The notes: generated by a model not told the origin, from the letters alone. Shown: positions 1 to 9,172, counted from the first letter of the stretch. The stretch: 33,487 nt of DNA from an uncultured Clostridia bacterium (GCA_947631785.1 CANRMR010000019.1:1-33487), one strand, 5' to 3'. Program-made: numbers and translations.

Positions 1-31
1 AAAATCAACCAGTTTAATTCTGATTGATTTT
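1..31 (-). terminator. Terminator of the tRNA-Gly/tRNA-Cys unit
   Basis: A 12-bp stem (1-12 with 20-31, one G-T wobble) encloses a 7-nt loop. The minus strand enters it 42 nt after the tRNA-Cys 3' end and leaves through a T-rich arm. The window edge cuts off whatever T tract follows. Confidence 0.6.
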
Positions 32-72
32 TGTATCTATCTGTTCTATAAAAGTTCGAACAGATTCGTCGT

Positions 73-147
73 TGGAGGCGTTGGGCGGATTCGAACCGCC
101 GAATCAGAGTTTTGCAGACTCGTGCCTTACCACTTGGCTACAACGCC
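73..147 (-). tRNA. tRNA-Cys (GCA)
   Basis: On the minus strand a cloverleaf can be folded with acceptor stem GGCGTTG/CAACGCC, discriminator T and an encoded CCA (73-75). The anticodon loop is CTGCAAA, giving anticodon GCA, and the T arm contains GGTTCGAATCC. It lies about 78 nt downstream of tRNA-Gly and is probably cotranscribed with it. Confidence 0.96.
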
Positions 148-225
148 ACATAAAATATTATATGAGAAAAATAAAAAAATAGTACCAAAATTATTTACTA
201 TTTATATATATTAGTATTACATATA

Positions 226-299
226 TGGAGCAGGTAGCGGGAATCGGACCCGCGAATTAACCTTGGCAAGGTTACATTTTACCACTAAATTATACCTGC
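226..299 (-). tRNA. tRNA-Gly (GCC)
   Basis: The minus strand folds with acceptor stem GCAGGTA/TACCTGC, discriminator T and encoded CCA (226-228). The anticodon loop TTGCCAA has the normal seven bases with anticodon GCC, so it reads GGC and GGT. The normal loop size matters for the CGG frameshift sites: this tRNA is not an expanded-loop quadruplet decoder. Confidence 0.96.
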
Positions 300-321
300 A
301 TAATTAATTATAACAATAAAT

Positions 322-350
322 ATAATAGCAAAAAAAAAGGATGATGTCAA
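322..350 (-). promoter_or_regulatory. Sigma-A promoter of the tRNA pair
   Basis: On the minus strand, TTGACA (345-350) and TATTAT (322-327) are separated by exactly 17 bp. The predicted start lies just upstream of tRNA-Gly. Confidence 0.8.
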
Positions 351-380
351 GAATAAGTAATCAAAAAATAAAAAATAGTA

Positions 381-407
381 AAAAAACCTACGCAAATAAG
401 GTTTTTT
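381..407. terminator. Terminator-like hairpin between tRNA and adhesin units
   Basis: AAAAAACCT and AGGTTTTTT form a 9-bp stem around a 9-nt loop, with T-runs on both strands. No gene ends directly at it, so it probably insulates the divergent tRNA and adhesin promoters. Stem GC content is low. Confidence 0.4.
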
Positions 408-429
408 AAAAACTTTTTTACATAATCAG

Positions 430-458
430 TTGATTTTGGAATGAAAATGTTATATAAT
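430..458 (+). promoter_or_regulatory. Upstream promoter P1 of the surface adhesin
   Basis: TTGATT (430-435), 17 bp, TATAAT (453-458). It would give a leader of about 160 nt that starts at an inverted repeat TACGGA/TCCGTA (about 466-510). Confidence 0.65.
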
Positions 459-562
459 TGTAATATACGGACTTTTATAAAAATTGTATCTTAAAAAACG
501 TTGTTCCGTAACATAAAAAAAATACATTTTATAAAACAAGAAAAAATTAGAAAAAACTGCTA

Positions 563-591
563 TTGACAATGTTTTTTAAAGTATGTAATAT
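563..591 (+). promoter_or_regulatory. Proximal promoter P2 of the surface adhesin
   Basis: TTGACA (563-568), 17 bp, TAATAT (586-591). The start site would be near 598, leaving a short leader with the AAAGGTGG ribosome binding site (611-618). Confidence 0.75.
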
Positions 592-625
592 ATAAAAGAA
601 GAAATATAATAAAGGTGGTAGGAAA

Positions 626-3600
626 ATGAAACGAATAAGAGTAGGAATTATATTAATGGTAATTTTATTATTGCTAAGTATGATAATTATTCCATATAAC
701 CAAGCAAATGCAGAAGCAAATACTATAAAGCTTTGTGTATCACTTTATAGAGAAAATGGAAAAGGATATATTGCAGGAAGTAGTTCAAGTCTTGATTCTG
801 AATATTCTAGAATTATATGGAAATTAGGATCTAAAAATGATGATGGATCTATGGACTATAGCAAGAATATATATTGTCTGTATGCTGAAAGAGGATTTGC
901 AACTGATGATCAATCTTATGAGAATGATATATCTGAGGAAGCAGAATATGACTATCATGCAGATATGAATAAAGAAAATCAAGATAATATATTAGAAAAA
1001 TGGAAATTAAATGGTCTACAAGATTCTAATGGAGATTCTAAAAGTGATGAATATAAAAAAACATATAATAAAATTTTATGGATATTAGACCATATGTATA
1101 TTCCTGAAGCTAATATTGATAATACTAATAATAAAATAGAGTTTTTAAAAAGAATACCACTAAAAGATAGTAATAGTAATGTAAATATATATGAACATAT
1201 AACAACTGAAATAGATGAAGAGATAGATTTAACAAATGACTTAACAGATGATCTAATAGAAGTAGCACAACAATTAGCTATATGGCATTTTACAAACTCT
1301 AATGATAATAATTATAATAATGAAAATGGTATAACAGTTTATGAATGTGAGAAGCAAGATGATGTAAATAGTAAAGAAATAGATGGTATAGAGATAAATG
1401 GTGAATTAGACACTTGTATAAATTCTATATATAAATATCTTATAGAAAATGCAGATGAAAATTATACTGGTGAAGAAAATTCATTAGGATATGCTACAAA
1501 AGCTACATTTTGGACTAATAATAATTCTACAAATCAACCAGTAGTTATTGTAGAAAAAGCTCCAAAAGTATTTGACTTAAGTTTAAGAAAAAGAATTACA
1601 AAAATAGAAAAAGCAAATGAAACAGTGCAAAATTTAGCAATAGACAGAGTAATGGCAGATAATAGTATAACATTTTATGCAGAAGATGGAGATGCAGCAT
1701 CACAAATTAGAAATTTAACAATAAATACAGAAAAATTAGATGATTCATCAGATGATAATGGTGATTATAAAACAACAACAGCAGAATATAAACATCAAAA
1801 AGACCCAGTTACAGTTGAGACAGGAGATAAAGTTACATATACAATTACAATATTTAATGAAGGTGAAATTGATGGTAGAGCAACCGAAATAACAGACCAA
1901 TTACCATCAGGACTAAAATTTTTAAAAGAAGAAACACAGCAAACATATGCTTCAGAAAATTATGAATATGATTATGATGATAATGAAAATAGAATAGTAA
2001 TAAAAGAAAAACAAGGTTCAACACATAGTAATTTGACAGCTTATAAAAAAGACCATAATCTTTCTAAAACAGAGATACATGTTATATGTCAATTAGTTGA
2101 AGAAAGAGGAGATAAAGAAAAGGTATTAACAAATGTTGCATGGATATCAGACGATTATAATGCTTCAAATGTAGAAGATAGGGACTCTGATCCAAAAAAA
2201 TTACCCACAGCAAATGATGAAAGTGCAGTAACAAAAGATAATATAGAAAATTACAGAGGAACAACAGATGAAGAAAAAGAATTATCAGATTCAAATTATT
2301 ATTATCCAGGATATGAAGATGATGATGACTTTGATAAATTGGTATTACCAAGTAGAGACAAAGTATTTGATTTGGCTTTAAGAAAATATATTACAAAAGT
2401 AGAAACAGAAAATGAAGATGAAACTAGAACAACAACAGACATCGAAAATACTGAAACACAAAGAAGAAATCCAGAAATTGATAAATCAACTTTACAAACA
2501 GGAACAACTGCAACATATAAACATAGAAAAGACCCAGTACTTGTAAAAACAGGTGACTTAGTTACATATAACATTACAGTATACAACGAAGGTGAAGTAG
2601 CAGGTAGGGCAAAAGAAATAATAGATCAATTGCCAAAAGGATTAAAGTTTAATAGTGAAGAAACTTTAAAATTAGATGAAAATGCAAATTATAATTTTGC
2701 ATATGATGAAAGTGCAAATAAAGTTACAATAACAGAAAAAGAAACACAAACAAATAATGACTTAAATCCATATAATCCAGAAGGAAATGAAGACCTAGAT
2801 TCTACAACAATAAAAGTAGTATGTACCGTAGAAGAAAAAGCTTCTGATAAAGAAATAATACTAACTAACATTGCATGGATAAGTAAAGCATATAATAAAG
2901 ATGCAAATAAAGATATAGTAAGTGATAGATATTCAGTAGATAAAAAAGCAGATAGAGATTCTGTACCAAATGATCATCCTACTAAAATGGCTGATGAACT
3001 TAATACTGAAAATGTAGGATATACAGGAAAAAATAATTATAATAAAAATGAATTAAATAATAGTAACAATTATTATAAAGGTATAGAAGATGATGATGAT
3101 TTTGAAAAAGTAAAATTATTACCTGACCAAATAGATTTGAGCCTAAGAAAATTTATTACAGAGATTAATTCAAAAGGAAATGTAAGAACAATAACAGATA
3201 GAGAGCCTAAAGTAGATACAAGCACAATTGCAACAGATGGAACAGCAACATATAATCATCCAAAAACACCAATTTCAGTAAAAGTTGGAGACATTATAAC
3301 TTATACAATTAGAGTATACAATGAAGGTGGATTAGATGGATATGCATCTGAAATAACAGATCACTTACCAGAATGGTTAGAGTTTATGACTAATACAAAT
3401 GCAACAACAGATGAAGAAAAAGAAGCAGCAGATTTTAATACTGAATATTTATGGGTATTAGGAGATGATGGAAGAACTGTTAAAACAGATATTTTATCAC
3501 AAGATAAATCAAACATCTATAAAACATTAACAAATATAAATAGAGAAAGCACACTTCTTACAGCATATGATGGAGGAGATACACTAGATTATCTAGATGT

Positions 3601-6355
3601 TAAAATAAAATGTAAAGTAAGAAATGTTGAATCTGGAACAAAAATTACAAATATTGCTGACATTACAGAAATGGAAAATAAAAATGGAGATATAATAGAT
3701 GAAGATAGAGATTCACACACAAATCCAGGAGTAGATGTTCCAAATGATAACGACCTTCCAAATTATAAAGATGACAAAATAGAAAGAGGGGACGAATATA
3801 TTCCAGGACAAGAAGATGATGATGACTTTGAAAAAGTAGTAGTAGAAATATTTGACTTAGCACTAAGAAAATTTATAACAGCAGTAGATGATGAAGCAAT
3901 AACTTCAAGATATCCACAAGTAAATTATGACGAAGAAACTGAAAAAATGACATTTACACATCCAAAAGATCCAGTAGGAGTATCAAACGGAAAACTTGTA
4001 ACATATACAATAAGAGTATATAATCAAGGAGATATTGCAGGATATGCTACAGAGGTAACAGACAATTTACCAGAAGGACTTTTATATGTACCAGAAAATA
4101 CAATAAACCAAAAATATAGATGGAAAATGATAGATGCAAATGGTAATGAAACGCAAAATGTAGAAGAAGCAGTGTATATTACAACAGATTATCTATCAAA
4201 AGCTGAGGAAGATGCAACAGGAAGAAATAATTTACTAAATGCATTTGATAAAAATGCAGAAATTAGTAATACAAATCCAGACTATAGAGATATTGAAGTT
4301 GTATTTAAAGTAATTGAACCAGATACGTCTGATAGAATTTTAACAAATACAGCACAAATTTCAGAAGATGAAGACGAAAATGGAAATCCAATAGATGATA
4401 TTGATTCAATTCCAAACAATGATGAAGAATATGACTTTGATAATGAACAAAACAATGAAGACGATATTGATTTTGATAGAGTAGAATTACAATGTTTTGA
4501 CTTAGCACTAAGAAAATTCATAACAGCAGTAAATGATGATAATGTAACAACAAGATATCCTAATGTAAGCTATGACGAAGCACAAGGAAAAATAACATAT
4601 ACACATCCAAAAGATCCAGTAGATGTAGCAAATGGAGATATAGTAACATACACAATAAGAATCTACAATGAGGGAGAAAGAGCAGGATATGCAGATGAAG
4701 TAACAGATGACATGCCAGAAGGATTAGAATTTGTGCCAGAAAATAGCACAAACAAAGAATATAGATGGAAAATGATAGATGCAGAAGGTAAAGAAACAAC
4801 AGATGTAACAAAAGCTGTAAAAATAACAACAGACTATCTATCAAAAGCTGAGGCAGATGAAACAGGAAGAGATAATTTATTAAAAGCATTTAATAAAGAA
4901 TTAGGAATAACAGATGAAAATCCAGACTATAGAGACTTAAAAGTAGCATTTAGAGTTACAGAACCAAACAATTCTGATAGAATACTAGTAAATACAGCAG
5001 AAATATCAGAAGACAAAGATGAGCATGGAAAACCAGTAGAAGATATTGATTCTACACCAGACAACAACAAAGACGGTGAAGATGATATAGATAAAGAATA
5101 TGTAAAATTAAAATGCTTTGACTTAGCACTAAGAAAATTTATAACAGCAGTAAATGATACACCTGTTAATAATCGTTATCCAAGCTTAAGCCAAGACGAA
5201 AACGGAAAAATTGTATATACACATACAAAAGATCCAGTACAAGTAGAAAATGGAAACATAGTAACATATACAATAAGAGTTTACAATGAAGGAGAAATGG
5301 CAGGATATGCAGATGAAATAACAGACGACATGCCAGAAGGACTAGAATTTGTACCAGATAATAGCATAAACAAAGAATATAGATGGAAAATGTTAGACGA
5401 AAGTGGTAAAGAAACAATAGATGTATCAAAGGGAGTTAAAATAACAACAGACTATCTATCAAAAGCACAAGCAGACGAAACACAAAGAGATAACTTATTA
5501 AAAGCATTTGACAAAGAATTAGGAATAACAGAAACTAACCCAGACTATAGAGATGTAAAAATTGCATTTAAAGTTACAGAACCAAATACATCTGATAGAG
5601 TACTAGTAAATACAGCAGAAATAACAGAAGATAAAGACGAACATGGAAAACCAGTAGAAGATATTGACTCTACACCAGACAATAACAAAGATGGTGAAGA
5701 TGATATAGATAAAGAATATGTAGAAGTAAAATACTTCGACTTAGCACTTAAAAAATGGGTAAGTCAAGCAATTGTAATTGATGGTAAAAATCAAACTGTT
5801 ATCGATTCTGGACATACAGGAGACGAAAATCCAGAACCACCAGTAAAAGTGGATATTAAGGAGAATAAATTAAATTCTATTATAGTAAAATTTGTATATC
5901 AAATTAAAGTAACTAATGAAGGACAAATAGCAGGATATGCAAAAGAAGTAAAAGATCATATTCCAGAAGGATTAGAATTTGTTCAAGAAGATAATCCAGA
6001 TTGGTACAGATGTGAAGATGGAACAGTTGCAACTGCAAAATTAGAAAATACATTATTACAGCCAGGTGAATCTGCAACAGTAACAATTGTTTTAAGATGG
6101 ATAAATAATAATGAAAACTTAGGTCAAAAAGTAAACTTTGCAGAAATAAGTAAAGACTACAATGAAAGTCATACACCAGATATTGATTCTAAGCCAGATA
6201 ACTTTAAAGATAAACCAATAGAAGATGATGAAGATGAAGCACCAGTATTATTAGGAATACAAACAGGTGCAGCAGTAATGTACATTGGACTTACAACAAT
6301 AATACTAGTTACTTTAGCAGGAGGAATAATACTAATTAAAAAATATGTATTATAA
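626..6355 (+). CDS. Giant cell-surface adhesin, thioester-like head and seven DUF11-like repeats
   Basis: This 1909-residue protein is probably an exported adhesin. Residues 1-31 form a signal peptide ending near NANAE-type residues. The head (about 32-310) carries IYCLYAE with Cys84 and QQLAIW with Gln216; these resemble the Cys and TQxAIW-type Gln of Gram-positive thioester adhesion domains. Seven repeats begin with a [F/I]DL[AS]LRK-type motif at residues 316, 581, 836, 1076, 1291, 1498 and 1704. Each then has a GD-VTYTIRVYNEGE...A-E-TD-LPEGLEF core typical of DUF11/isopeptide-type beta sandwiches, and most end in an acidic linker such as EDDDDFEK. The C terminus has LLGIQTGA, a hydrophobic span and a KKYVL tail, like a sorting signal but without LPXTG. 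The start is set by AAAGGTGG 8 nt upstream. Covalent adhesion and cell-wall anchoring are inferred; the repeat architecture is directly visible. Confidence 0.88.
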   Translation: MKRIRVGIILMVILLLLSMIIIPYNQANAEANTIKLCVSLYRENGKGYIAGSSSSLDSEYSRIIWKLGSKNDDGSMDYSKNIYCLYAERGFATDDQSYENDISEEAEYDYHADMNKENQDNILEKWKLNGLQDSNGDSKSDEYKKTYNKILWILDHMYIPEANIDNTNNKIEFLKRIPLKDSNSNVNIYEHITTEIDEEIDLTNDLTDDLIEVAQQLAIWHFTNSNDNNYNNENGITVYECEKQDDVNSKEIDGIEINGELDTCINSIYKYLIENADENYTGEENSLGYATKATFWTNNNSTNQPVVIVEKAPKVFDLSLRKRITKIEKANETVQNLAIDRVMADNSITFYAEDGDAASQIRNLTINTEKLDDSSDDNGDYKTTTAEYKHQKDPVTVETGDKVTYTITIFNEGEIDGRATEITDQLPSGLKFLKEETQQTYASENYEYDYDDNENRIVIKEKQGSTHSNLTAYKKDHNLSKTEIHVICQLVEERGDKEKVLTNVAWISDDYNASNVEDRDSDPKKLPTANDESAVTKDNIENYRGTTDEEKELSDSNYYYPGYEDDDDFDKLVLPSRDKVFDLALRKYITKVETENEDETRTTTDIENTETQRRNPEIDKSTLQTGTTATYKHRKDPVLVKTGDLVTYNITVYNEGEVAGRAKEIIDQLPKGLKFNSEETLKLDENANYNFAYDESANKVTITEKETQTNNDLNPYNPEGNEDLDSTTIKVVCTVEEKASDKEIILTNIAWISKAYNKDANKDIVSDRYSVDKKADRDSVPNDHPTKMADELNTENVGYTGKNNYNKNELNNSNNYYKGIEDDDDFEKVKLLPDQIDLSLRKFITEINSKGNVRTITDREPKVDTSTIATDGTATYNHPKTPISVKVGDIITYTIRVYNEGGLDGYASEITDHLPEWLEFMTNTNATTDEEKEAADFNTEYLWVLGDDGRTVKTDILSQDKSNIYKTLTNINRESTLLTAYDGGDTLDYLDVKIKCKVRNVESGTKITNIADITEMENKNGDIIDEDRDSHTNPGVDVPNDNDLPNYKDDKIERGDEYIPGQEDDDDFEKVVVEIFDLALRKFITAVDDEAITSRYPQVNYDEETEKMTFTHPKDPVGVSNGKLVTYTIRVYNQGDIAGYATEVTDNLPEGLLYVPENTINQKYRWKMIDANGNETQNVEEAVYITTDYLSKAEEDATGRNNLLNAFDKNAEISNTNPDYRDIEVVFKVIEPDTSDRILTNTAQISEDEDENGNPIDDIDSIPNNDEEYDFDNEQNNEDDIDFDRVELQCFDLALRKFITAVNDDNVTTRYPNVSYDEAQGKITYTHPKDPVDVANGDIVTYTIRIYNEGERAGYADEVTDDMPEGLEFVPENSTNKEYRWKMIDAEGKETTDVTKAVKITTDYLSKAEADETGRDNLLKAFNKELGITDENPDYRDLKVAFRVTEPNNSDRILVNTAEISEDKDEHGKPVEDIDSTPDNNKDGEDDIDKEYVKLKCFDLALRKFITAVNDTPVNNRYPSLSQDENGKIVYTHTKDPVQVENGNIVTYTIRVYNEGEMAGYADEITDDMPEGLEFVPDNSINKEYRWKMLDESGKETIDVSKGVKITTDYLSKAQADETQRDNLLKAFDKELGITETNPDYRDVKIAFKVTEPNTSDRVLVNTAEITEDKDEHGKPVEDIDSTPDNNKDGEDDIDKEYVEVKYFDLALKKWVSQAIVIDGKNQTVIDSGHTGDENPEPPVKVDIKENKLNSIIVKFVYQIKVTNEGQIAGYAKEVKDHIPEGLEFVQEDNPDWYRCEDGTVATAKLENTLLQPGESATVTIVLRWINNNENLGQKVNFAEISKDYNESHTPDIDSKPDNFKDKPIEDDEDEAPVLLGIQTGAAVMYIGLTTIILVTLAGGIILIKKYVL
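1571..6190 (+). repeat. Seven tandem DUF11-like repeat units in the adhesin gene
   Basis: Units start at 1571, 2366, 3131, 3851, 4496, 5117 and 5735. The spacings shrink steadily: 795, 765, 720, 645, 621 and 618 bp. Units 5 and 6 are nearly identical over their last 250 or so bases (compare 4997-5103 with 5618-5724), which points to recent duplication or gene conversion at the membrane-proximal end. Confidence 0.9.
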
Positions 6356-6363
6356 AATTAAGT

Positions 6364-6394
6364 AAAAAAATCACGCAAAAAGCGTGATTTTTTT
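6364..6394 (+). terminator. Terminator of the adhesin gene
   Basis: AAAAAAATCACGC and its perfect complement enclose a 5-nt A loop, followed by seven T. It starts 9 bp after the adhesin stop codon. Confidence 0.9.
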
Positions 6395-6395
6395 A

Positions 6396-6424
6396 TTTAC
6401 AACCAAATAGGTTTATGATATAAT
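6396..6424 (+). promoter_or_regulatory. Promoter of the 6446 gene
   Basis: TTTACA (6396-6401), 17 bp, TATAAT (6419-6424), with an extended TGA before the -10. The -35 begins right after the preceding terminator's T tract. The predicted start near 6431 leaves an extremely short leader beginning at the AAGGAG site. Confidence 0.8.
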
Positions 6425-6445
6425 TTTACCTAAGGAGTGAAATGT

Positions 6446-7357
6446 ATGAATCAAATTTTATATACGGAAGAAGCAAAAAGAAGAGGAAAAGGACCTGTTG
6501 ATATAAGAAAAGTTGTTATTTTTTTTGTAATTGCTATAATTTTATTTGCAATTATATTAATAGGTCAAGGTTCATATGCAATGTACAAACAAAACGAAGA
6601 AAAGAAAAAAAATGAAACTATTCCTACAATAGATATAACCAAAGTAGAAGATGAAAAACAAGCTAAAATAACCATCAATCATGACAAAGCTATAGCAAAT
6701 GTAATTTATAAAATAAATGATGAAGATGAAAAACAATTACAAGTAGATGGTACAAATATTATAGACAAAAATATTGATTTATCTGTTGGTACAAACTACA
6801 TAGAAGTAACAGCAATAGATATAAATGGTAAACAGCAAACAAGTCAAACGACTATTGAAGTGGAAGAAGATTTAAACATAGAACTTTCAGTTATAGGAAA
6901 TAATATAAAAATAATAGCTAGTGATACAAAAGAAGGTATGAGCTATTTAACATACAAATGGAATAATGAAGAAGAAGTAAGAGTAGACTTGCAAGAAGAT
7001 CCATACAAAATAGAAGTAGAAACACAAATACCTGTTGGACAAAATACTTTACAAATAAATGCTGTTAACAAAGAAAATATTGTAAAAACAAAAGAACAAC
7101 CAGTAAAAGGAATAAAAAAACCAGAAGTTACAGCATATCAAGAAGGTGAATATATTGTAATAACTGTAAAAGATGAAGAAGGAATTGAAACCATAGAGCA
7201 TGATTTAAATGGTGAATTATTACAAACAATAGAAGGAGGAAGTCAAAAAGAACTAACATATATGCAACAAATAATAACAGGTGATAACTATGTTACAGTA
7301 ACAGTTAAAAGTATTAGTGGTGCTGAGACAGTATTTTATGGAGTATGTAAAAACTAA
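6446..7357 (+). CDS. Membrane-anchored extracellular protein with beta-sandwich repeats
   Basis: This 303-residue protein has a short cytoplasmic N terminus, one membrane span at about residues 22-43, and an extracellular part of about 255 residues. The outer part seems to consist of three Ig-like segments of roughly 85 residues, judged from recurring pieces such as ITINHDKAIANVIYKIND, VGTNYIEVTAIDINGK and VGQNTLQINAVNKEN. No enzyme motif is recognisable. The ATG at 6446 is preferred because AAGGAG (6432-6437) lies 8 nt upstream; a GTG at 6437 overlaps that site. Its position after the adhesin gene suggests a cell-surface role, but it has its own promoter. Function unknown. Confidence 0.8.
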   Translation: MNQILYTEEAKRRGKGPVDIRKVVIFFVIAIILFAIILIGQGSYAMYKQNEEKKKNETIPTIDITKVEDEKQAKITINHDKAIANVIYKINDEDEKQLQVDGTNIIDKNIDLSVGTNYIEVTAIDINGKQQTSQTTIEVEEDLNIELSVIGNNIKIIASDTKEGMSYLTYKWNNEEEVRVDLQEDPYKIEVETQIPVGQNTLQINAVNKENIVKTKEQPVKGIKKPEVTAYQEGEYIVITVKDEEGIETIEHDLNGELLQTIEGGSQKELTYMQQIITGDNYVTVTVKSISGAETVFYGVCKN

Positions 7358-7364
7358 TTAAAAA

Positions 7365-7396
7365 TATTATAGGGCGATAAATTATCGCCCATAATA
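7365..7396 (+). terminator. Strong hairpin after the 6446 gene
   Basis: GGGCGATA and TATCGCCC close a 3-nt loop. The stem is extended by about six A/T pairs across a one-base bulge. No T tract follows, so it may be an imperfect terminator or a 3'-end stabilising hairpin. Confidence 0.5.
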
Positions 7397-7445
7397 CAAA
7401 CTTAAATTAATAAAAATATAATAGAAAACACCAAGGGAGAAAACG

Positions 7446-8228
7446 ATGGAAAATCAAATTATAAAACTTATCCTATTTTTTATAATTTATTCTTTTCTAG
7501 GATGGGTAATGGAATCTATGGTAAGAAGCATATGTGAAAAAAAATTAATAAATACTGGTTTTTTATATGGACCATTTTGTCCTATATATGGACTAGGTGC
7601 ATTAATTATGATTTTGTTTCTAAGCACATTTAAAAATAATGTCTTTTTATTATTTTTAACATCATTTGTTATTTTATCATTATGGGAATATGTAGTTGGA
7701 TGGCTATTAGAAAAAATATTCAAAACAAAGTATTGGGATTATTCAGATCACAAATTTAATATTAATGGAAGAGTATGTCTTAGCAATTCAATTGCATGGG
7801 GAGTACTAGGCGTAATATTTGTAAAATATTTACATCCTTGGATTTCAGATATATTATTAAAGATACCTGAAAAAGTATTAATTTGTAGTACAATTATATT
7901 AGGTGGATATATTATAATTGATGCAATAGTAACAATGATAAAAGTAGGAAGTATAGAAAAAGAAATTAACAAATTATCAAACATTGGAAAAAATATAAAA
8001 GAAAAATTAGAAGAATTAAAAGAAACAACAGAAAGTGTTGTAATGAAACAAATTACTAAAGAAGATATAGAAAGAAAACTTAAAGAATTAAAGTATGAAC
8101 AAACAAAATTAAAAAGGAAAATACTTAGAAGAACAAATAGATTAAAGAAAGCATTCCCAAGTATGAAATCAACAAAAGTAATTACAGATTTTCTAAATCA
8201 TAAAATAGATGAAATAAGAAAAAAATAA
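7446..8228 (+). CDS. CmpB-type putative ABC-transporter permease (PF06541 family)
   Basis: A 260-residue polytopic membrane protein. The N-terminal half (1-180) has about five hydrophobic segments and the family hallmarks YSFLGWVMES, NTGFLYGPFCPIYGLGA and WDYSDHKFNINGRVCL. This membrane family is annotated as putative ABC transporter type IV, though its substrate is unknown. The C-terminal 80 residues are charged and predicted coiled coil, rich in K, E and R. AAGGGAG (7433-7439) supports the ATG at 7446. The next gene starts 17 bp downstream, so the two probably form an operon. Confidence 0.85.
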   Translation: MENQIIKLILFFIIYSFLGWVMESMVRSICEKKLINTGFLYGPFCPIYGLGALIMILFLSTFKNNVFLLFLTSFVILSLWEYVVGWLLEKIFKTKYWDYSDHKFNINGRVCLSNSIAWGVLGVIFVKYLHPWISDILLKIPEKVLICSTIILGGYIIIDAIVTMIKVGSIEKEINKLSNIGKNIKEKLEELKETTESVVMKQITKEDIERKLKELKYEQTKLKRKILRRTNRLKKAFPSMKSTKVITDFLNHKIDEIRKK

Positions 8229-8245
8229 AAGAATAGGAGAAACAA

Positions 8246-9172
8246 ATGATACAACAAATTTATATTATTGATAATGATTTAAAACTAATTAACCTCTTTA
8301 ACGAATTATTCAAAAATGAAAAAGAATATTCATTTCAAAGAGTAAAAACAGAGGAAATAGACATTGCATTAAGAGACATACCATCATTAATTATAATCAA
8401 TGAAGATAATATTGATGAAGAAATTATAAAGCTTTGTACAAAAATAAGGGAAAATGAAGATAACAGTATTACACCAATTATTGTAATATCTTCAAATAAA
8501 GAAAAAGAGCATAAAGTTGAAATACTAAAAACAGATGTAGAATACTACATAAAAAAACCTATTGATCCAGATTTTCTTTATTATACAGTATATAATATGG
8601 TAAAGTTAATGTACAGAAATAGAAGAGTAAGTCCGCTAACTGGACTTCCTGGAAATGTGCAAATACAAGCAGAAATAAAAAAACGATTATTAAAAAAAGA
8701 AAGCTTTGCTATTTTTTACTTTGACTTAGACAATTTTAAAGCATATAATGATGTATATGGATTTGTTAAAGGTGATGAAATAATTAAATTTACAGCAAAG
8801 ACTATTTCAAAAATAATACATAATATAAACTGTGAAAACACATTTATTGGTCATATTGGTGGTGATGATTTTATTGCAATAGTATCAAATGCAGATTATG
8901 AAAAAATATGTCAAGATATAATACTAGAATTTGATACAAACATTACAAAATATTTTACAGAGACAGATATTAATAGAGGTTATATAGAAGTGGCAAACAG
9001 AAAAGGAATTATAGAAGACTTTCCACTGATTACTATATCAATAGGTGTAGTTGAAGTAGATAAAGATAGATTCAAAAATACTTTAGAAATTGGAGAAATT
9101 GGTGCAGGAGTAAAACATTTAGCAAAAACAACACTTGGAAGTACATATGTAATAAATAGAAGAAAAAAGTGA
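8246..9172 (+). CDS. Pseudo-receiver plus GGDDF-domain protein (possible diguanylate cyclase)
   Basis: 308 residues. The N-terminal 120 residues follow a receiver fold: acidic D9/D11 in YIIDND and a KKP motif near residue 105. The usual phosphoacceptor Asp is replaced by Asn52 (LIIINEDN), so it should not be phosphorylated conventionally. The C-terminal GGDEF domain has FDLDNFKAYND and GDEII; its signature is GGDDF at residues 205-209, with Asp in place of the usual catalytic Glu. No RxxD inhibitory site is seen upstream. It may make c-di-GMP weakly or act as a sensor. AGGAG (8236-8240) sets the start. An HD-GYP protein at 16199-17248 could supply the opposing activity. Confidence 0.85.
   Translation: MIQQIYIIDNDLKLINLFNELFKNEKEYSFQRVKTEEIDIALRDIPSLIIINEDNIDEEIIKLCTKIRENEDNSITPIIVISSNKEKEHKVEILKTDVEYYIKKPIDPDFLYYTVYNMVKLMYRNRRVSPLTGLPGNVQIQAEIKKRLLKKESFAIFYFDLDNFKAYNDVYGFVKGDEIIKFTAKTISKIIHNINCENTFIGHIGGDDFIAIVSNADYEKICQDIILEFDTNITKYFTETDINRGYIEVANRKGIIEDFPLITISIGVVEVDKDRFKNTLEIGEIGAGVKHLAKTTLGSTYVINRRKK

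Noticed and set aside
226-299. tRNA-Gly as the four-base decoder of CGGN
   Set aside because: Its anticodon loop has the normal seven bases and reads GGC/GGT only. It could take part in +1 pairing at GGT but not at GGA.
459-562. c-di-GMP riboswitch before the adhesin gene
   Set aside because: The conserved class I or II core sequences are not present.
4560-4889. Leucine-rich minus-strand frames inside the adhesin gene
   Set aside because: They are antisense reflections of the repetitive acidic coding sequence and lack ribosome binding sites.
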